This document shows, piece by piece, positions 14,386-23,138 of a DNA stretch of 24,147 nucleotides. Below the pieces are notes generated by a model, which saw only the letters and a program-made list of their open reading frames with translations, was not told the DNA's origin and did no database searches. The position numbers were made by a program, and so were the translations under genes. Source of the stretch: a virus. Location: positions 1 to 24,147 of the IMG/VR virus record IMGVR_UViG_3300031227_011000; one strand, 5' to 3'. Position 1 is the first letter of the stretch. Every line of letters starts with the position of its first letter.

Positions 14386-16287
14386 TTAAAATGTCAATAC
14401 GAGTGGAACTGATTCTTTGGCCTTATTGGCTACAACTGTCATATCCAGTCTGACTAAATTGTCTTGTCTTTTTAAGCTAACATTTGGAACCTTAAAGATT
14501 CTGACATCAGATTCTAAAGTTTCCCTAATAGATTGAATCATTTCATCAATCATCAATAAGTTTTTTTCTCCAACCTTGATATTAACGCCCTTATTGGGGT
14601 GATAATATAAAGAGCCTCTCTCGTAACCAATTTGTAATAGGGTGGCCTGCTTTAAATTGTCATACCCAGCCACCAACTCGACGTCTCCCCTATTATTCAA
14701 AACAATATCGGCGTTGCTATTCAACAGCAAATCAACAGACATAAATTTTTCTTGGTCACTCAATCTTTTTGTGACAGAGGTCTCTCGCCCTTTGAATAGA
14801 ATGCTATCTCCTAAATTTGAAGACTGAACAGAGGGGATAAGTATTTGGTCGCCTGGGTTTAAAACCCCTTCTTGATCTAGGGTGTCGTCTATATAGGGGG
14901 GCCTTAATTTATTCAAACTGGCAATTTCTATCCAACGAGTTGGATCTCTTAAAAACCTCATGGCTATTCGCTCTAAGATATCCCCAGAATTCACAATTGT
15001 TTTAAACGCAGAATTAGGGGTCGGCAATTCTATTTCGTTATTGAATGCCGCCAAAACATTCTTTTTACTCGCTACTTGCTTGTCCAATAAATCTTTTTCA
15101 CTAATAATAGAATCGGCGTCCACCAGATCATTGTTCAAAATAACCTGAACGACGTCTCCAAAATATTTATCCGAAGAGAGCATATCGTTCATTGCACTTT
15201 CGCAATCACTAAAGGCTTTTAAAATTTGCCTTTGCTTTGGTGTCAAAACTGTTGAAGTCACTCCACTTTCTAATGTAGAACCTCTGCCGTAAATAGCGTC
15301 ATAAGCGGTACTTCCCTGCCCGATAAAATCACAAAAGTTGTCCCTGATCCTATTTACTTGATACTTCAAATCCCCATAGAATTTTCTAGGCAACGAAGAA
15401 ACTTTATTCTTACCCGACTGTAAGGATTGGATCATTTTGTTGGCTTGTCTCAGCGGCTTCAATAAAACGCTATCCACTGCTTGTTCTATTTGCTCCAATG
15501 TACTTATTGCGCTATCTAAAATATTAATCGCCGCATCAATAGTGTCTTCAATTTGATCTATGGTATTAAAAATCTTTTCATACCATTCCAATTCCATTTC
15601 AGCCTTAGTAAGTTCGTGCTTACCTACAATTTTTAAAATAATATTGTAATTGTAGGTGAATGGAGAGTCTTTGCTTCTGTTTGTATCAAACTTAACGGGC
15701 TCAACTAACCAGAACTCATTGTCTTTAAAGTTTTGGAAAATTAACCGAGCGTTGGCCCCATCGGCCAAGGTTTTCATTTCCGCGTATTCACGAATAAAAT
15801 TCCTGAACTCCATTAATTCTTGATAGCCTGATTTACCACCGCCCAATCTCGCAACGCCAGAATCAGTTACGCCCTGCGTCCCTCTACTGGGAAAAATCCC
15901 TGTTGTCCCAGAAATAACCAAATCTTTGAAAACAAACCCTTCGTTCTCGGTCACAACACCAGCTTGCGTAGGGATAATTCTTATGGAAAACGGTTCGCTT
16001 TGTTTAATTTCTTGCGGGTTTAATTGGAGCCTATATTCGAGATCTACTGGTTTTATATCTGGCTCTTTATCATCACTAGGGGCACTGTTGCTGGTAGCCC
16101 CACCAATAATTTTAAAGACGTACCCAGGGTTTTTATTCCAATTCCTTGGTTTCACCTCTTGCAAAGCATGAGAAACCAGCGTATTCATTCCAGATCCACT
16201 TTTATTCCAAATAGAACTGAAATTATCCCCGATGTTTTTCCAGTCACCTATCGACGTCTTTAATTGATTGAATCCTTGTAATGCCAT
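14386..16287 (-). CDS. Baseplate protein: LysM domain fused to gp25-like wedge domain, 633 aa
   Basis: Three parts are visible. Residues 1-225 are an N-terminal baseplate domain (DLEYRLQLNPQEIKQSEPF, ending in an EFWLVEPVKF beta region). Residues about 228-295 are helical and probably coiled coil. Residues 430-487 are a LysM domain (SGDILERIAMRFLRDPTRW, LNPGDQILIPS), known from tail-tube-tip proteins. Residues about 510-633 match the gp25/GPW family (FMSVDLLLNSNADIVLNN, GDVELVAGYDNLKQATLLQI, YHPNKGVNIKVG), which starts sheath assembly at the baseplate. Separate genes usually encode the LysM protein and gp25; here they are one polypeptide. It lies directly upstream of baseplate J in transcription order, as gp25 usually does. 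The ATG is inside the short gap after the 565-aa gene. Confidence 0.85.
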   Translation of the reverse strand: MALQGFNQLKTSIGDWKNIGDNFSSIWNKSGSGMNTLVSHALQEVKPRNWNKNPGYVFKIIGGATSNSAPSDDKEPDIKPVDLEYRLQLNPQEIKQSEPFSIRIIPTQAGVVTENEGFVFKDLVISGTTGIFPSRGTQGVTDSGVARLGGGKSGYQELMEFRNFIREYAEMKTLADGANARLIFQNFKDNEFWLVEPVKFDTNRSKDSPFTYNYNIILKIVGKHELTKAEMELEWYEKIFNTIDQIEDTIDAAINILDSAISTLEQIEQAVDSVLLKPLRQANKMIQSLQSGKNKVSSLPRKFYGDLKYQVNRIRDNFCDFIGQGSTAYDAIYGRGSTLESGVTSTVLTPKQRQILKAFSDCESAMNDMLSSDKYFGDVVQVILNNDLVDADSIISEKDLLDKQVASKKNVLAAFNNEIELPTPNSAFKTIVNSGDILERIAMRFLRDPTRWIEIASLNKLRPPYIDDTLDQEGVLNPGDQILIPSVQSSNLGDSILFKGRETSVTKRLSDQEKFMSVDLLLNSNADIVLNNRGDVELVAGYDNLKQATLLQIGYERGSLYYHPNKGVNIKVGEKNLLMIDEMIQSIRETLESDVRIFKVPNVSLKRQDNLVRLDMTVVANKAKESVPLVLTF

Positions 16288-16310
16288 TTATTAATTACTC
16301 CACAGCTATA

Positions 16311-18008
16311 TTATAACTCTTTATACAGCCTAGCTAAATCTAACACTTTGTAATCCACGCTAACTGTATCTTTTAAGTTAACAATATTGTCTTTTATCGA
16401 GACTATGCTTGTCAAAATTTCTGCCTGAGTCTCTGAAATAACGTAAACAACGTCCCCCGCGACAAACGAACTGCTATCCGTAACTTCTATTAATGTACTC
16501 CCCTGACCATTAATCACAAAAAGTGTTGCCGCCATTTTATCGGTATATTGAGATTCTAATTCTGTATTCGTTGTTTTCATTCCAGTTATGATACCGACGG
16601 TGCCAGATTGTTGCAGGGACTTAGATAAACTCCCAGAAGTTATATTGATTCTAAAGTCTGCGAATTGGAACCTTCTGTAATAGATATCCCCAACCGCATT
16701 CAAAAAAGTAAAGCTACCGCCCGCGTCTGTGACCCCACCTAAGGCTGTTACAATTTGGGGAACCCGAACAGCGGCAAAAGCCTTCCTTGCCGTTATTTCT
16801 GTGTTGATTGTCCCTATTTCGCCATCTGAAAATTTTCCAGTGACCCCTGTATCGGGGAATGCCTGCCAATTTGAATTAACCAGTAGTGCGGCGGTTGCAT
16901 CTGCCTGAGCTATTGCTATTTGAGCTTGTTGTGCCGCCCTGTCTTCTTCGTTCGCGGTCAATGTTGCGTTTATGGTTGTTAAAAAAGTTTGCCAATCATC
17001 AGTCCCATCTAAATAAACCCAATCCTTCATTTTATCGGCCAAGGCATTCAGGGCATTATCATAAGCAGAGCCAGCTAAATTTTCTCTTTGGAGATTTGTG
17101 AAGCCACCAAACGTCCCAGTGAAAGAAGCCGCAAAAGTCCCAGTTGCCGCGACCTCCCTTACAGAGTAAGTGTAGGGACCACCGCCAGAAGATGTGCTTA
17201 TAACCTCCAGAACAGCCCCGTCAGCCGCTCCATCGTCCCCAATGACCAATTGACCTATTCCCCAGCTATTAACCGAAGCAGTGACTATCTGTGTGCCTTG
17301 ATTATACCCTCCACCAGCAGAAGCCGCACCGCCCGCAACACCAGAAAGCAAGACATTATAAATTTCTAAAATCAAATCCATTGTGGTGTCTTCATAAGAA
17401 ACTTCTCTTACGGATTTTATAATTGCATTTTCCTCTACAGTGTAGTTACTCAAATTTTCTGCGACCCCAGTGGTTCTATTGTAAACAGTTATTGTAAATG
17501 GTGCAGAGGCCCCAACAATATTTTGAATATAAGTATCGGCTGTGTCCCCAGTGTCGTCATCGGTCACCACAATGTCCTGGCCAACCACTAAATTGTTCAC
17601 TTCCCAAGTTGTAAAATTGCCTGCGGCATCTCCGTCAGTTTTAAAAAGAGTCCCGTTTTGCCCGTTAGCCATATAATTCACAATGGGGTAAACATAGGGA
17701 TTGTAATTTTCTCCTAAAGGGAAAAAGAAATTGTAGGCTGTTTTGTTTGCTGAGTCCGTTAAATTTTGTTCTATAATAGAAGAAAAAATGTACCCGTTCA
17801 TCAGGGTTCTCTCTTGCTCATAGTTCCCACCAAGATCATCTCCGTACCAATCGAACCAAAGCTTATTCCCAGAATCCACATTCCCATAAGCCACCTGTGC
17901 CGCATTAACACTGGCAATGGAGGTATCAAAAGCTGTGTTTTCAATTGGAATTTTTACAATCCTTCTTGAAATAGACTTCCTTGTTGTCGCATTAAAAACA
18001 ATAGCCAT
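16311..18008 (-). CDS. Baseplate-associated structural protein of unknown family, 565 aa
   Basis: I do not recognise a family for the whole protein. Residues 119-200 carry the shared module: LVVGQDIVVTDDDTGD, YIQNIVGASAPFTITVYNRT, then LSNYTVEENAIIKS; a partial second copy is at about 246-286 (IGQLVIGDDGAADGA). Residues 308-380 are Ala-rich and helical (NALNALADKMKDW, EEDRAAQQAQIAIAQADATAA). The last 70 residues are beta-rich (TLIEVTDSSSFVAGDVVYVIS). It lies between the spike pair and the gp25 fusion, a place where hub accessory or wedge genes occur. It is not a sheath protein by any motif I can see. The start ATG overlaps the previous stop by one base (TAATG), showing coupled translation. 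Confidence 0.75.
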   Translation of the reverse strand: MAIVFNATTRKSISRRIVKIPIENTAFDTSIASVNAAQVAYGNVDSGNKLWFDWYGDDLGGNYEQERTLMNGYIFSSIIEQNLTDSANKTAYNFFFPLGENYNPYVYPIVNYMANGQNGTLFKTDGDAAGNFTTWEVNNLVVGQDIVVTDDDTGDTADTYIQNIVGASAPFTITVYNRTTGVAENLSNYTVEENAIIKSVREVSYEDTTMDLILEIYNVLLSGVAGGAASAGGGYNQGTQIVTASVNSWGIGQLVIGDDGAADGAVLEVISTSSGGGPYTYSVREVAATGTFAASFTGTFGGFTNLQRENLAGSAYDNALNALADKMKDWVYLDGTDDWQTFLTTINATLTANEEDRAAQQAQIAIAQADATAALLVNSNWQAFPDTGVTGKFSDGEIGTINTEITARKAFAAVRVPQIVTALGGVTDAGGSFTFLNAVGDIYYRRFQFADFRINITSGSLSKSLQQSGTVGIITGMKTTNTELESQYTDKMAATLFVINGQGSTLIEVTDSSSFVAGDVVYVISETQAEILTSIVSIKDNIVNLKDTVSVDYKVLDLARLYKEL

Positions 18009-18244
18009 TAATTATCCAATTGATTTGTCACACTCACCGAATCAGCGCAAGTAACGGTATACTTGTCGAAAAACGGGTTGTTTGGTTTTGGGTACGTTTC
18101 TATATAAATAGGGTAGTAGGGAATAAAATCTTGCTTATTATCAAAAATTATTTTTAATTCCCTGTACAGATTCTCAGCGTCTTCCAAACTAATTTTTATC
18201 ATTTTGCCATTCTTGCTTTTTAATACTATTTCTTCTATTTTCAT
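18008..18244 (-). CDS. Hypothetical small protein, 78 aa, between spike and 565-aa gene
   Basis: I do not recognise a family. The first half reads KIEEIVLKSKNGKMIKISLEDAE, a short beta hairpin followed by the helix LYRELKIIF; the second half is rich in Pro, Tyr and Asp (FIPYYPIYIETYPKPNNPF). It has no membrane segment. Its start lies two bases after the spike stop codon and its stop shares a base with the next start (TAATG). Such tight coupling between baseplate genes suggests a small baseplate or assembly protein. Confidence 0.7.
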   Translation of the reverse strand: MKIEEIVLKSKNGKMIKISLEDAENLYRELKIIFDNKQDFIPYYPIYIETYPKPNNPFFDKYTVTCADSVSVTNQLDN

Positions 18245-18245
18245 T

Positions 18246-19136
18246 TTAGCCCCCTATTAAAGTCGTTATACTTCCTGTTTGAATTGTGCTGACAACAGGA
18301 CCGCCCATATTGCCAATTCCAATAGCCATGTCGCCAATCCTGGCCGCACCCACACCACCGCTTTGTATCAAAACATTCGCACCCTTTAGTGTCAGGATCC
18401 CATTTGATTGGATGCTGGTGTTCCCGTTTATTTCAACCGACCAATCTTTACCAACCGACATGTCCGTATCCGCAGAAGACTCTATGGATATTTTTTTGTT
18501 TTCACTGTCTAATTCTAAAATTTGGCCTTCACTATCCGTAAAAACAACACCGCCCTCTTTGTTCAAAATAATAGAGCTACCAGCGGCATTCTCATCAGCG
18601 GCATTGCCATTGACATCCTTGGCTCCACCGCCATACCCTATTTCCAGGGCCCCGTCTTTATCGATGTGGAAAGTGACGCCATTGTATTCCCAAGTGTTAA
18701 CGGCACCCTCATCTTTTTCAATATCCATTGCTCTGCTTAACGGATGGGGAAGTCCTCTTATAATTCTAGATTTGTACGGGTTGTTATAAACCAAAGCGAT
18801 TAAAACAAACTCACCGTCCGTCTTATCGGGCTCTGTAATTGGTGGCTCTATCTTACCTTTTCTTGTCGGACTTCTGACCCTTACACTTTTGTTATATTGG
18901 CCACCAGATTCTGCCGTGTCTTTTACGTTAAAAATTCTTTGACCTTCTAAGGTGCCATTTATAATTGTGCAGTTGTATTCAATTTCCCTATTACCAGAAC
19001 TATGAGTGGAATTCCTAGGGTCGTCAGTGTATAAAATTTCGTCTACCCTGGCTTCTACAAAAGAAGGATAACGTGGCTCTGAGGCAGACTGAGATAGTAA
19101 CCCTTCACTATATTTTGTTCCGTCTCTATGTAACAT
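18246..19136 (-). CDS. Baseplate central spike protein (gpV/gp5-like), 296 aa
   Basis: This is the membrane-piercing spike at the tail tip. Residues about 22-125 form an OB-fold-like domain (YPSFVEARVDEILYTDDP, EFVLIALVYNNPYKSRIIRGL). Residues about 145-258 are a run of short beta repeats (VTFHIDKDGALEIGYG, SSIILNKEGGVVFTD, GQILELDSENKKISIES, SIQSNGILTLKGANVLI), the gp5/gpV triple beta-helix pattern. The last 35 residues (AARIGDMAIG... VSTIQTGSITTLIGG) resemble half of a PAAR tip. No lysozyme domain as in T4 gp5 is present. It overlaps the hub stop codon by one base (TAATG), as expected for a hub-spike pair. Confidence 0.85.
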   Translation of the reverse strand: MLHRDGTKYSEGLLSQSASEPRYPSFVEARVDEILYTDDPRNSTHSSGNREIEYNCTIINGTLEGQRIFNVKDTAESGGQYNKSVRVRSPTRKGKIEPPITEPDKTDGEFVLIALVYNNPYKSRIIRGLPHPLSRAMDIEKDEGAVNTWEYNGVTFHIDKDGALEIGYGGGAKDVNGNAADENAAGSSIILNKEGGVVFTDSEGQILELDSENKKISIESSADTDMSVGKDWSVEINGNTSIQSNGILTLKGANVLIQSGGVGAARIGDMAIGIGNMGGPVVSTIQTGSITTLIGG

Positions 19137-20599
19137 TATGCGAACGTCCCGCCTAACGCATCTGCGTTTGCTAAGTCTTTAGTGGTGTTAACAACAGAAG
19201 AAACCCCAGAAATATTAAACAAGCTTTCTTTGCCTTCGTAAGCGTAGGTCTCTAAATTGCCTTCAACAACAATCCCCCTGGTAACCTCTATTGTTTGTCT
19301 CCACATTTTAGTATAAGACCATTCGTCTGTGTACGACTCAATAAAATATTGTCTGTTGGGATAAACTTTGCTATTTTTTACAACCATACGTTTGCCTATC
19401 CTAACCTCTGGATTGCCTACAATAACAAAAGTCCCATTTTCTAATAGGTGATTCCCTTTATACCATTCGGTCACCAACTCAAGGTATGCTTTATAAATCT
19501 TCAAATCAAACTGGCCATTAGAAGCCAAAGAGCCGTAATCTACCATTCGTTTGAATAGCCTCAAACCGTTCCTTTTAATACTTGCTTTGTTTATTGCTGA
19601 AGCTGTTTCGGAATATATGCTTGCTTCTGTTGATTTAAATATTGGCTCCTGCTTTAATGTCAAGAAAAACATATTGAATCTGTCGTGGTCATTCAGTCCA
19701 GTAGAAGACCTTATTATGCTATCGGCATCAACATCTACGGAAGGTAAATCTAAAAAATAATTAATGGGTAGTGTCGTATTTTTATATGTCCTAAACGTAT
19801 AAGGTCTGACACCAAAAAATGTCTTTGGCAAAGAAAGGCCATTTTTATCCTCATACAATTCCAAATACAACATATTTATGGTTTCGTTGCTAATACCTTT
19901 CAGCAATTGCCAGAAGTTGCCTTGCGTATTCATAACTGGAATGATTTTATTCCCAGGCTGTGCTGTCTTAAAGTCGTCCATATTCATTATGTCGGCAAGC
20001 TGACGATGACCAAAAGAATCTAATTCTTGCGCCATCTTGTTCCCGATATACCAATAATTCATACTAGTAGAACAGTTGGGAATTTCAGTGGTGTCGTTCA
20101 AAAACAAATCAATGACATTCTTAATTAAAACATTAGAGGGGCCACCAATCTCATTAACCTTATCTAAAATTGTAGCCTCCAGATCGCCTATCTTATAAGG
20201 GTTGAACCAGATATTGGTATCTTGAAAGATTTTGCCGAAGTCCCTACCAGAAATCATAAAGTGCGATTCCCGAGTCCCGTCTTCATTCATTACGGTTTCC
20301 AAGGAGACCCTATCGACATTACCTATAACTCTTTTGTGCTTTTTATCGTCATCTGTTGTTAGGTAAATTTGAACCCAATCCCCTGGAGAAATGATTTTGG
20401 AGTAATCAAAAACTGGTAAAATTTTACACTGAAACGAGCCCGCTGGACTAGACATACTTTTGTTGTAAGTGAAACTTACGATGTGATCGTAGATTTCGTG
20501 TTTTTCAGTGCTTAAACCTCCACCAGTTAAAGACTGATCTTTGAAATGAAAAACGTCGAAATAACATCTGCTTTTTCTTGAATAAATATTTTTTTTCAT
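19136..20599 (-). CDS. Baseplate hub protein (gp27/XkdQ-like), 487 aa
   Basis: This protein forms the trimeric hub between tail tube and spike. Residues 40-140 have the family pattern: IVSFTYNKSMSSPAGSF, ISPGDWVQIYLTTDD, RVIGNVDRVSLETV, then MISGRDFGKIFQDTNIWFNP. The middle (150-330) is helical and mixed. The end (about 410-455) has RIGKRMVVKNSKVYPNRQYF, IESYTDEWSYTKMWRQTIEV and TRGI, a hub domain-4 style beta region. Length and order (tape measure, hub, spike) fit. Start ATG is six bases after the tape-measure stop, with its ribosome binding site inside that coding end. Confidence 0.85.
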   Translation of the reverse strand: MKKNIYSRKSRCYFDVFHFKDQSLTGGGLSTEKHEIYDHIVSFTYNKSMSSPAGSFQCKILPVFDYSKIISPGDWVQIYLTTDDDKKHKRVIGNVDRVSLETVMNEDGTRESHFMISGRDFGKIFQDTNIWFNPYKIGDLEATILDKVNEIGGPSNVLIKNVIDLFLNDTTEIPNCSTSMNYWYIGNKMAQELDSFGHRQLADIMNMDDFKTAQPGNKIIPVMNTQGNFWQLLKGISNETINMLYLELYEDKNGLSLPKTFFGVRPYTFRTYKNTTLPINYFLDLPSVDVDADSIIRSSTGLNDHDRFNMFFLTLKQEPIFKSTEASIYSETASAINKASIKRNGLRLFKRMVDYGSLASNGQFDLKIYKAYLELVTEWYKGNHLLENGTFVIVGNPEVRIGKRMVVKNSKVYPNRQYFIESYTDEWSYTKMWRQTIEVTRGIVVEGNLETYAYEGKESLFNISGVSSVVNTTKDLANADALGGTFA

Positions 20600-20605
20600 T
20601 TTACT

Positions 20606-22765
20606 TTATAGCACTATATTAAGTGGTGACAAATTGTCCGCGCCAGTTACTTCTTGTTTTTGTTGCGAAATCACTTCTTTTGTTTCTTTTTGTTGGGTCA
20701 CCATTTCTCTTATGCCGCTTATTAATTCATTTATAAAATTATAACCAGAGTCAGAAGTGTTTCCACCCATTCTGGAATAATCATACCCAGAACCCGTTCC
20801 CCCCGATTCACCATAAGACTTAACAACACCCCCCAGCCTAGTTCTATTGTTTTTTGACCCTCCTGGTCCGAAATCTCTAGATTTTTCTATCTGAGACATT
20901 TGAGAAATAATATCGTGTTTTCTTGCTGTACTAAACCCACGCCATTCCTCATCAGTATATTCAGTACCTAGCCACCTTGGCTTCCCAGCTTGTGTATGAA
21001 ACCCTACTCTGTCAATTAGTTTTGTTGTTCCTTCGTAGGCATTGCCTAGAAATCTTGCGGTACGGTAAGTTCTGCCTGCTTCGTCTGTAAACGGCTCTCC
21101 GACCTCATAGTCAACACCAGCCACTAAGCCAGCTTGTTTTGCAAGAGCTACGGTCAAAGCTGTTGGATTATTATGACGGTCTGTCCTGAGACCAGATTTA
21201 CCTTTTTTCCCACTCCGTCCCGAATTGGCTCCTTCTGCTTCGTCCCCAAAAACTTTTTCCCATATCGTTAACGCCATTTGAGATATCCCACCAACCCTTG
21301 CGAGGTCCAGAATCGCACTAACATTTTTACTAATTGTTGTTAGGCTACCGTCCATACTATCTTGAACAGTTTTATTTTTTTCCTTTAATTGCTTATCAAA
21401 TTCTTCTCTCGCGGCATCCCCTATTTTGGTACCTTTGTTTTGTTGCCAGGTATGTAAAAGCTCTAGTGTGCTCGCTACATCTGAACTCGAAGCTCCACCA
21501 CCCAACATAGATCGTGTAGCCCCTGTAATTTGACGATGATTTCTTTTTCCATCCCCGAATATCGATCCATAAATAACATTCATAGCTTTATCGCCAGCCC
21601 CTTTATCAAGCAACCCAAGATCTCTATACCCCTTCATCACTTTTGGGGGCAAGTTCATTTCGCCTAATTGTGGACCCGCGCCAGCTACACCAAACCCACT
21701 GATTACTTCGATATCATGGGCTCCCTTGGCTCCAAACTCTTTAACAAATCGAGGGGCCATTACTCCCCACATATTCCCACCACGACCTTGAGCCATATAG
21801 CCAGCACTGAGTTTGTTCATTACGCCTGCGGTCACATTTGGATTATTACGAGCAAAAGAGCCACCCTTACTTGTAACAGTAGATAAAAGATTGGAAAGGA
21901 ATCCTATATTCGCTGGGCCACTTTGCATAAAACCAGAAAGCAATGCTGTTTGCGCTTGCATATATTCAGGCAAGCGAGCATCACCGACACCGCTTGCGAC
22001 TCCTGCCGCCATCATGTCTATAAAAGCTTTTCTTTGACTGCCTTCGTTCCCGCCTCCGCGCCGTGCGGTTCCTGCAATGCCCGACACCTGGTCAAAATCC
22101 ATACCAAAACCTCTGGCCACCTGCATCCCTAACCCTAAACCGCCCAGGCCACCACTGGCACGAGCCCAACCAATTCCCATTCCCATTGACTCTTCACGAT
22201 TGTACATGTTTGAAGAACCAGGACCTACTACCTGCCTTCTTACGGCATCACGGTCGTAACCCAAGCCTTCATAAATTAACCCTGGCTTTGCATATTTTTG
22301 GGAACGACTATAGCTATATGCACCTGCCGCCAAAGCCGCGGCGGCAATTGCGGCTGGTGCCGCGGCACCAGCGAAACGGGACAGGCCCAAAGCACCGACT
22401 ACTCCACCTGCGCCACCACCTGCGCCACCACCTGCGCCTCCTACCGTACCTCCTGCTTGTTTAAATTGTCGGGAAAGTTGTGCGTTCTTTTGTATGGCTT
22501 GATTGTATTTTTCGAGGCCAACCCCAGTCTTTACATAAGCTTTGGCCAACTTATCGACTTCTTTTTCCGAGGCTTTGATTTCTGTGGTAAGACCTTTTAT
22601 GATATGAGCTTGCTGTGCTGAAAAAAGCTTCTTGGCATCTGGAGAAAGTTTGAGGTCTATTCCATCTTTAGAAAGACCTTTTAATTCCTTTTTTACCTTG
22701 CCGAAATTCTTTTCTAATTCTTTAAAATCACCCGATATTTTAATTACATGTTTTTGTTCAGCCAT
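20606..22765 (-). CDS. Tail tape measure protein, 719 aa
   Basis: It sets tail length and occupies the tube lumen. Residues 1-100 are charged and helical (FKELEKNFGKVKKELKGL, EKEVDKLAKAYVKTG), 103-123 are a Gly-rich linker (AGGGAGGGAGG) and 124-149 an Ala-rich hydrophobic segment, probably membrane-inserting during DNA entry. Residues 190-480 are Gly/Ala/Met-rich helical. Residues about 525-625 are a distinct folded domain beginning LRTDRHNNPTALT with VGFHTQAGKPRW, and 685-710 are Gln/Lys-rich helix. By the rule of thumb of about 0.15 nm per residue, the length predicts a tail of roughly 100 nm. It overlaps the upstream chaperone ORF by 8 bases and precedes the hub, as expected. Confidence 0.88.
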   Translation of the reverse strand: MAEQKHVIKISGDFKELEKNFGKVKKELKGLSKDGIDLKLSPDAKKLFSAQQAHIIKGLTTEIKASEKEVDKLAKAYVKTGVGLEKYNQAIQKNAQLSRQFKQAGGTVGGAGGGAGGGAGGVVGALGLSRFAGAAAPAAIAAAALAAGAYSYSRSQKYAKPGLIYEGLGYDRDAVRRQVVGPGSSNMYNREESMGMGIGWARASGGLGGLGLGMQVARGFGMDFDQVSGIAGTARRGGGNEGSQRKAFIDMMAAGVASGVGDARLPEYMQAQTALLSGFMQSGPANIGFLSNLLSTVTSKGGSFARNNPNVTAGVMNKLSAGYMAQGRGGNMWGVMAPRFVKEFGAKGAHDIEVISGFGVAGAGPQLGEMNLPPKVMKGYRDLGLLDKGAGDKAMNVIYGSIFGDGKRNHRQITGATRSMLGGGASSSDVASTLELLHTWQQNKGTKIGDAAREEFDKQLKEKNKTVQDSMDGSLTTISKNVSAILDLARVGGISQMALTIWEKVFGDEAEGANSGRSGKKGKSGLRTDRHNNPTALTVALAKQAGLVAGVDYEVGEPFTDEAGRTYRTARFLGNAYEGTTKLIDRVGFHTQAGKPRWLGTEYTDEEWRGFSTARKHDIISQMSQIEKSRDFGPGGSKNNRTRLGGVVKSYGESGGTGSGYDYSRMGGNTSDSGYNFINELISGIREMVTQQKETKEVISQQKQEVTGADNLSPLNIVL
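22404..22439 (-). repeat. 12-bp tandem repeat in the Gly-rich linker of the tape measure gene
   Basis: On the plus strand CCACCTGCG recurs at 22404, 22416 and 22428, a 12-base period, encoding the repeated GGAG units of the linker between the N-terminal helices and the hydrophobic segment. Exact short repeats could allow slippage and linker length change. Confidence 0.8.
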
Positions 22766-23138
22766 TTAATTTGCCCTTGCTAAGTGTTTTACTATAATCG
22801 TCATGGACTTCTTTGACCTCCCCATGACCTTCTGCTCTTGTTATTTTTGCTCCTATTTTTTCTTCTTCTTTTTTAACCCACTCTTCATCGCTCAGGCATT
22901 CTTCAAACCATTGGTCTTTGACCTCTTCGAATCTTTGTTTGTTAGTTTTTAGGTTTTGTTCAAAAAACTCCAACAATAACTCTTCGAAAGTATACTTTTC
23001 TAGAAGAGGATCCTTACTGGGCCTTTTATAATAATTGGACCACCAAATCCTAAGATATCGAAAGACATCTTCCTCGGTTTCCAATTCATATAAATTCTTA
23101 AAAGCAATTTTCTCTAAATTGCTAACACCCTTACTCAT
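22758..23138 (-). CDS. Tail assembly chaperone-like protein (gpT-like part), 126 aa
   Basis: This is an acidic, aromatic-rich helical protein: LEKIAFKNLYELETEEDVF, YLRIWWSNYYKRPSKDPLL, FEELLLEFFEQNL, DEEWVKKEEEKIGAK. It lies between a gpG-like ORF and the tape measure gene, exactly where the frameshifted T part of the gpG/gpGT tape-measure chaperone is found in many phages. It starts inside the end of the upstream ORF with an 8-base overlap (ATGAGTAA) and ends with an 8-base overlap with the tape measure start (ATGGCTGA). No good RBS precedes its ATG, only the A-rich tract, which supports coupling or frameshifting. Family assignment is by position and size. Confidence 0.7.
   Translation of the reverse strand: MSKGVSNLEKIAFKNLYELETEEDVFRYLRIWWSNYYKRPSKDPLLEKYTFEELLLEFFEQNLKTNKQRFEEVKDQWFEECLSDEEWVKKEEEKIGAKITRAEGHGEVKEVHDDYSKTLSKGKLNG

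Noticed and set aside
16311-18008. 565-aa protein as the tail sheath
   Set aside because: It lies far from the tube gene, lacks sheath C-terminal strands, and a better sheath C-terminus is found at 24054-24147 next to the tube gene.
18286-18789. Plus-strand 167-aa open frame rich in Pro, Ser and Ile
   Set aside because: It is the antisense of the spike gene's beta-helix and its composition mirrors those codons; no RBS or motif supports it.
22063-22464. Plus-strand 133-aa open frame ending in His/Leu/Arg-rich sequence
   Set aside because: It is antisense to the Gly-rich part of the tape measure gene; GGC/GGA codons read backwards give Pro, Arg and Ala-like low complexity.
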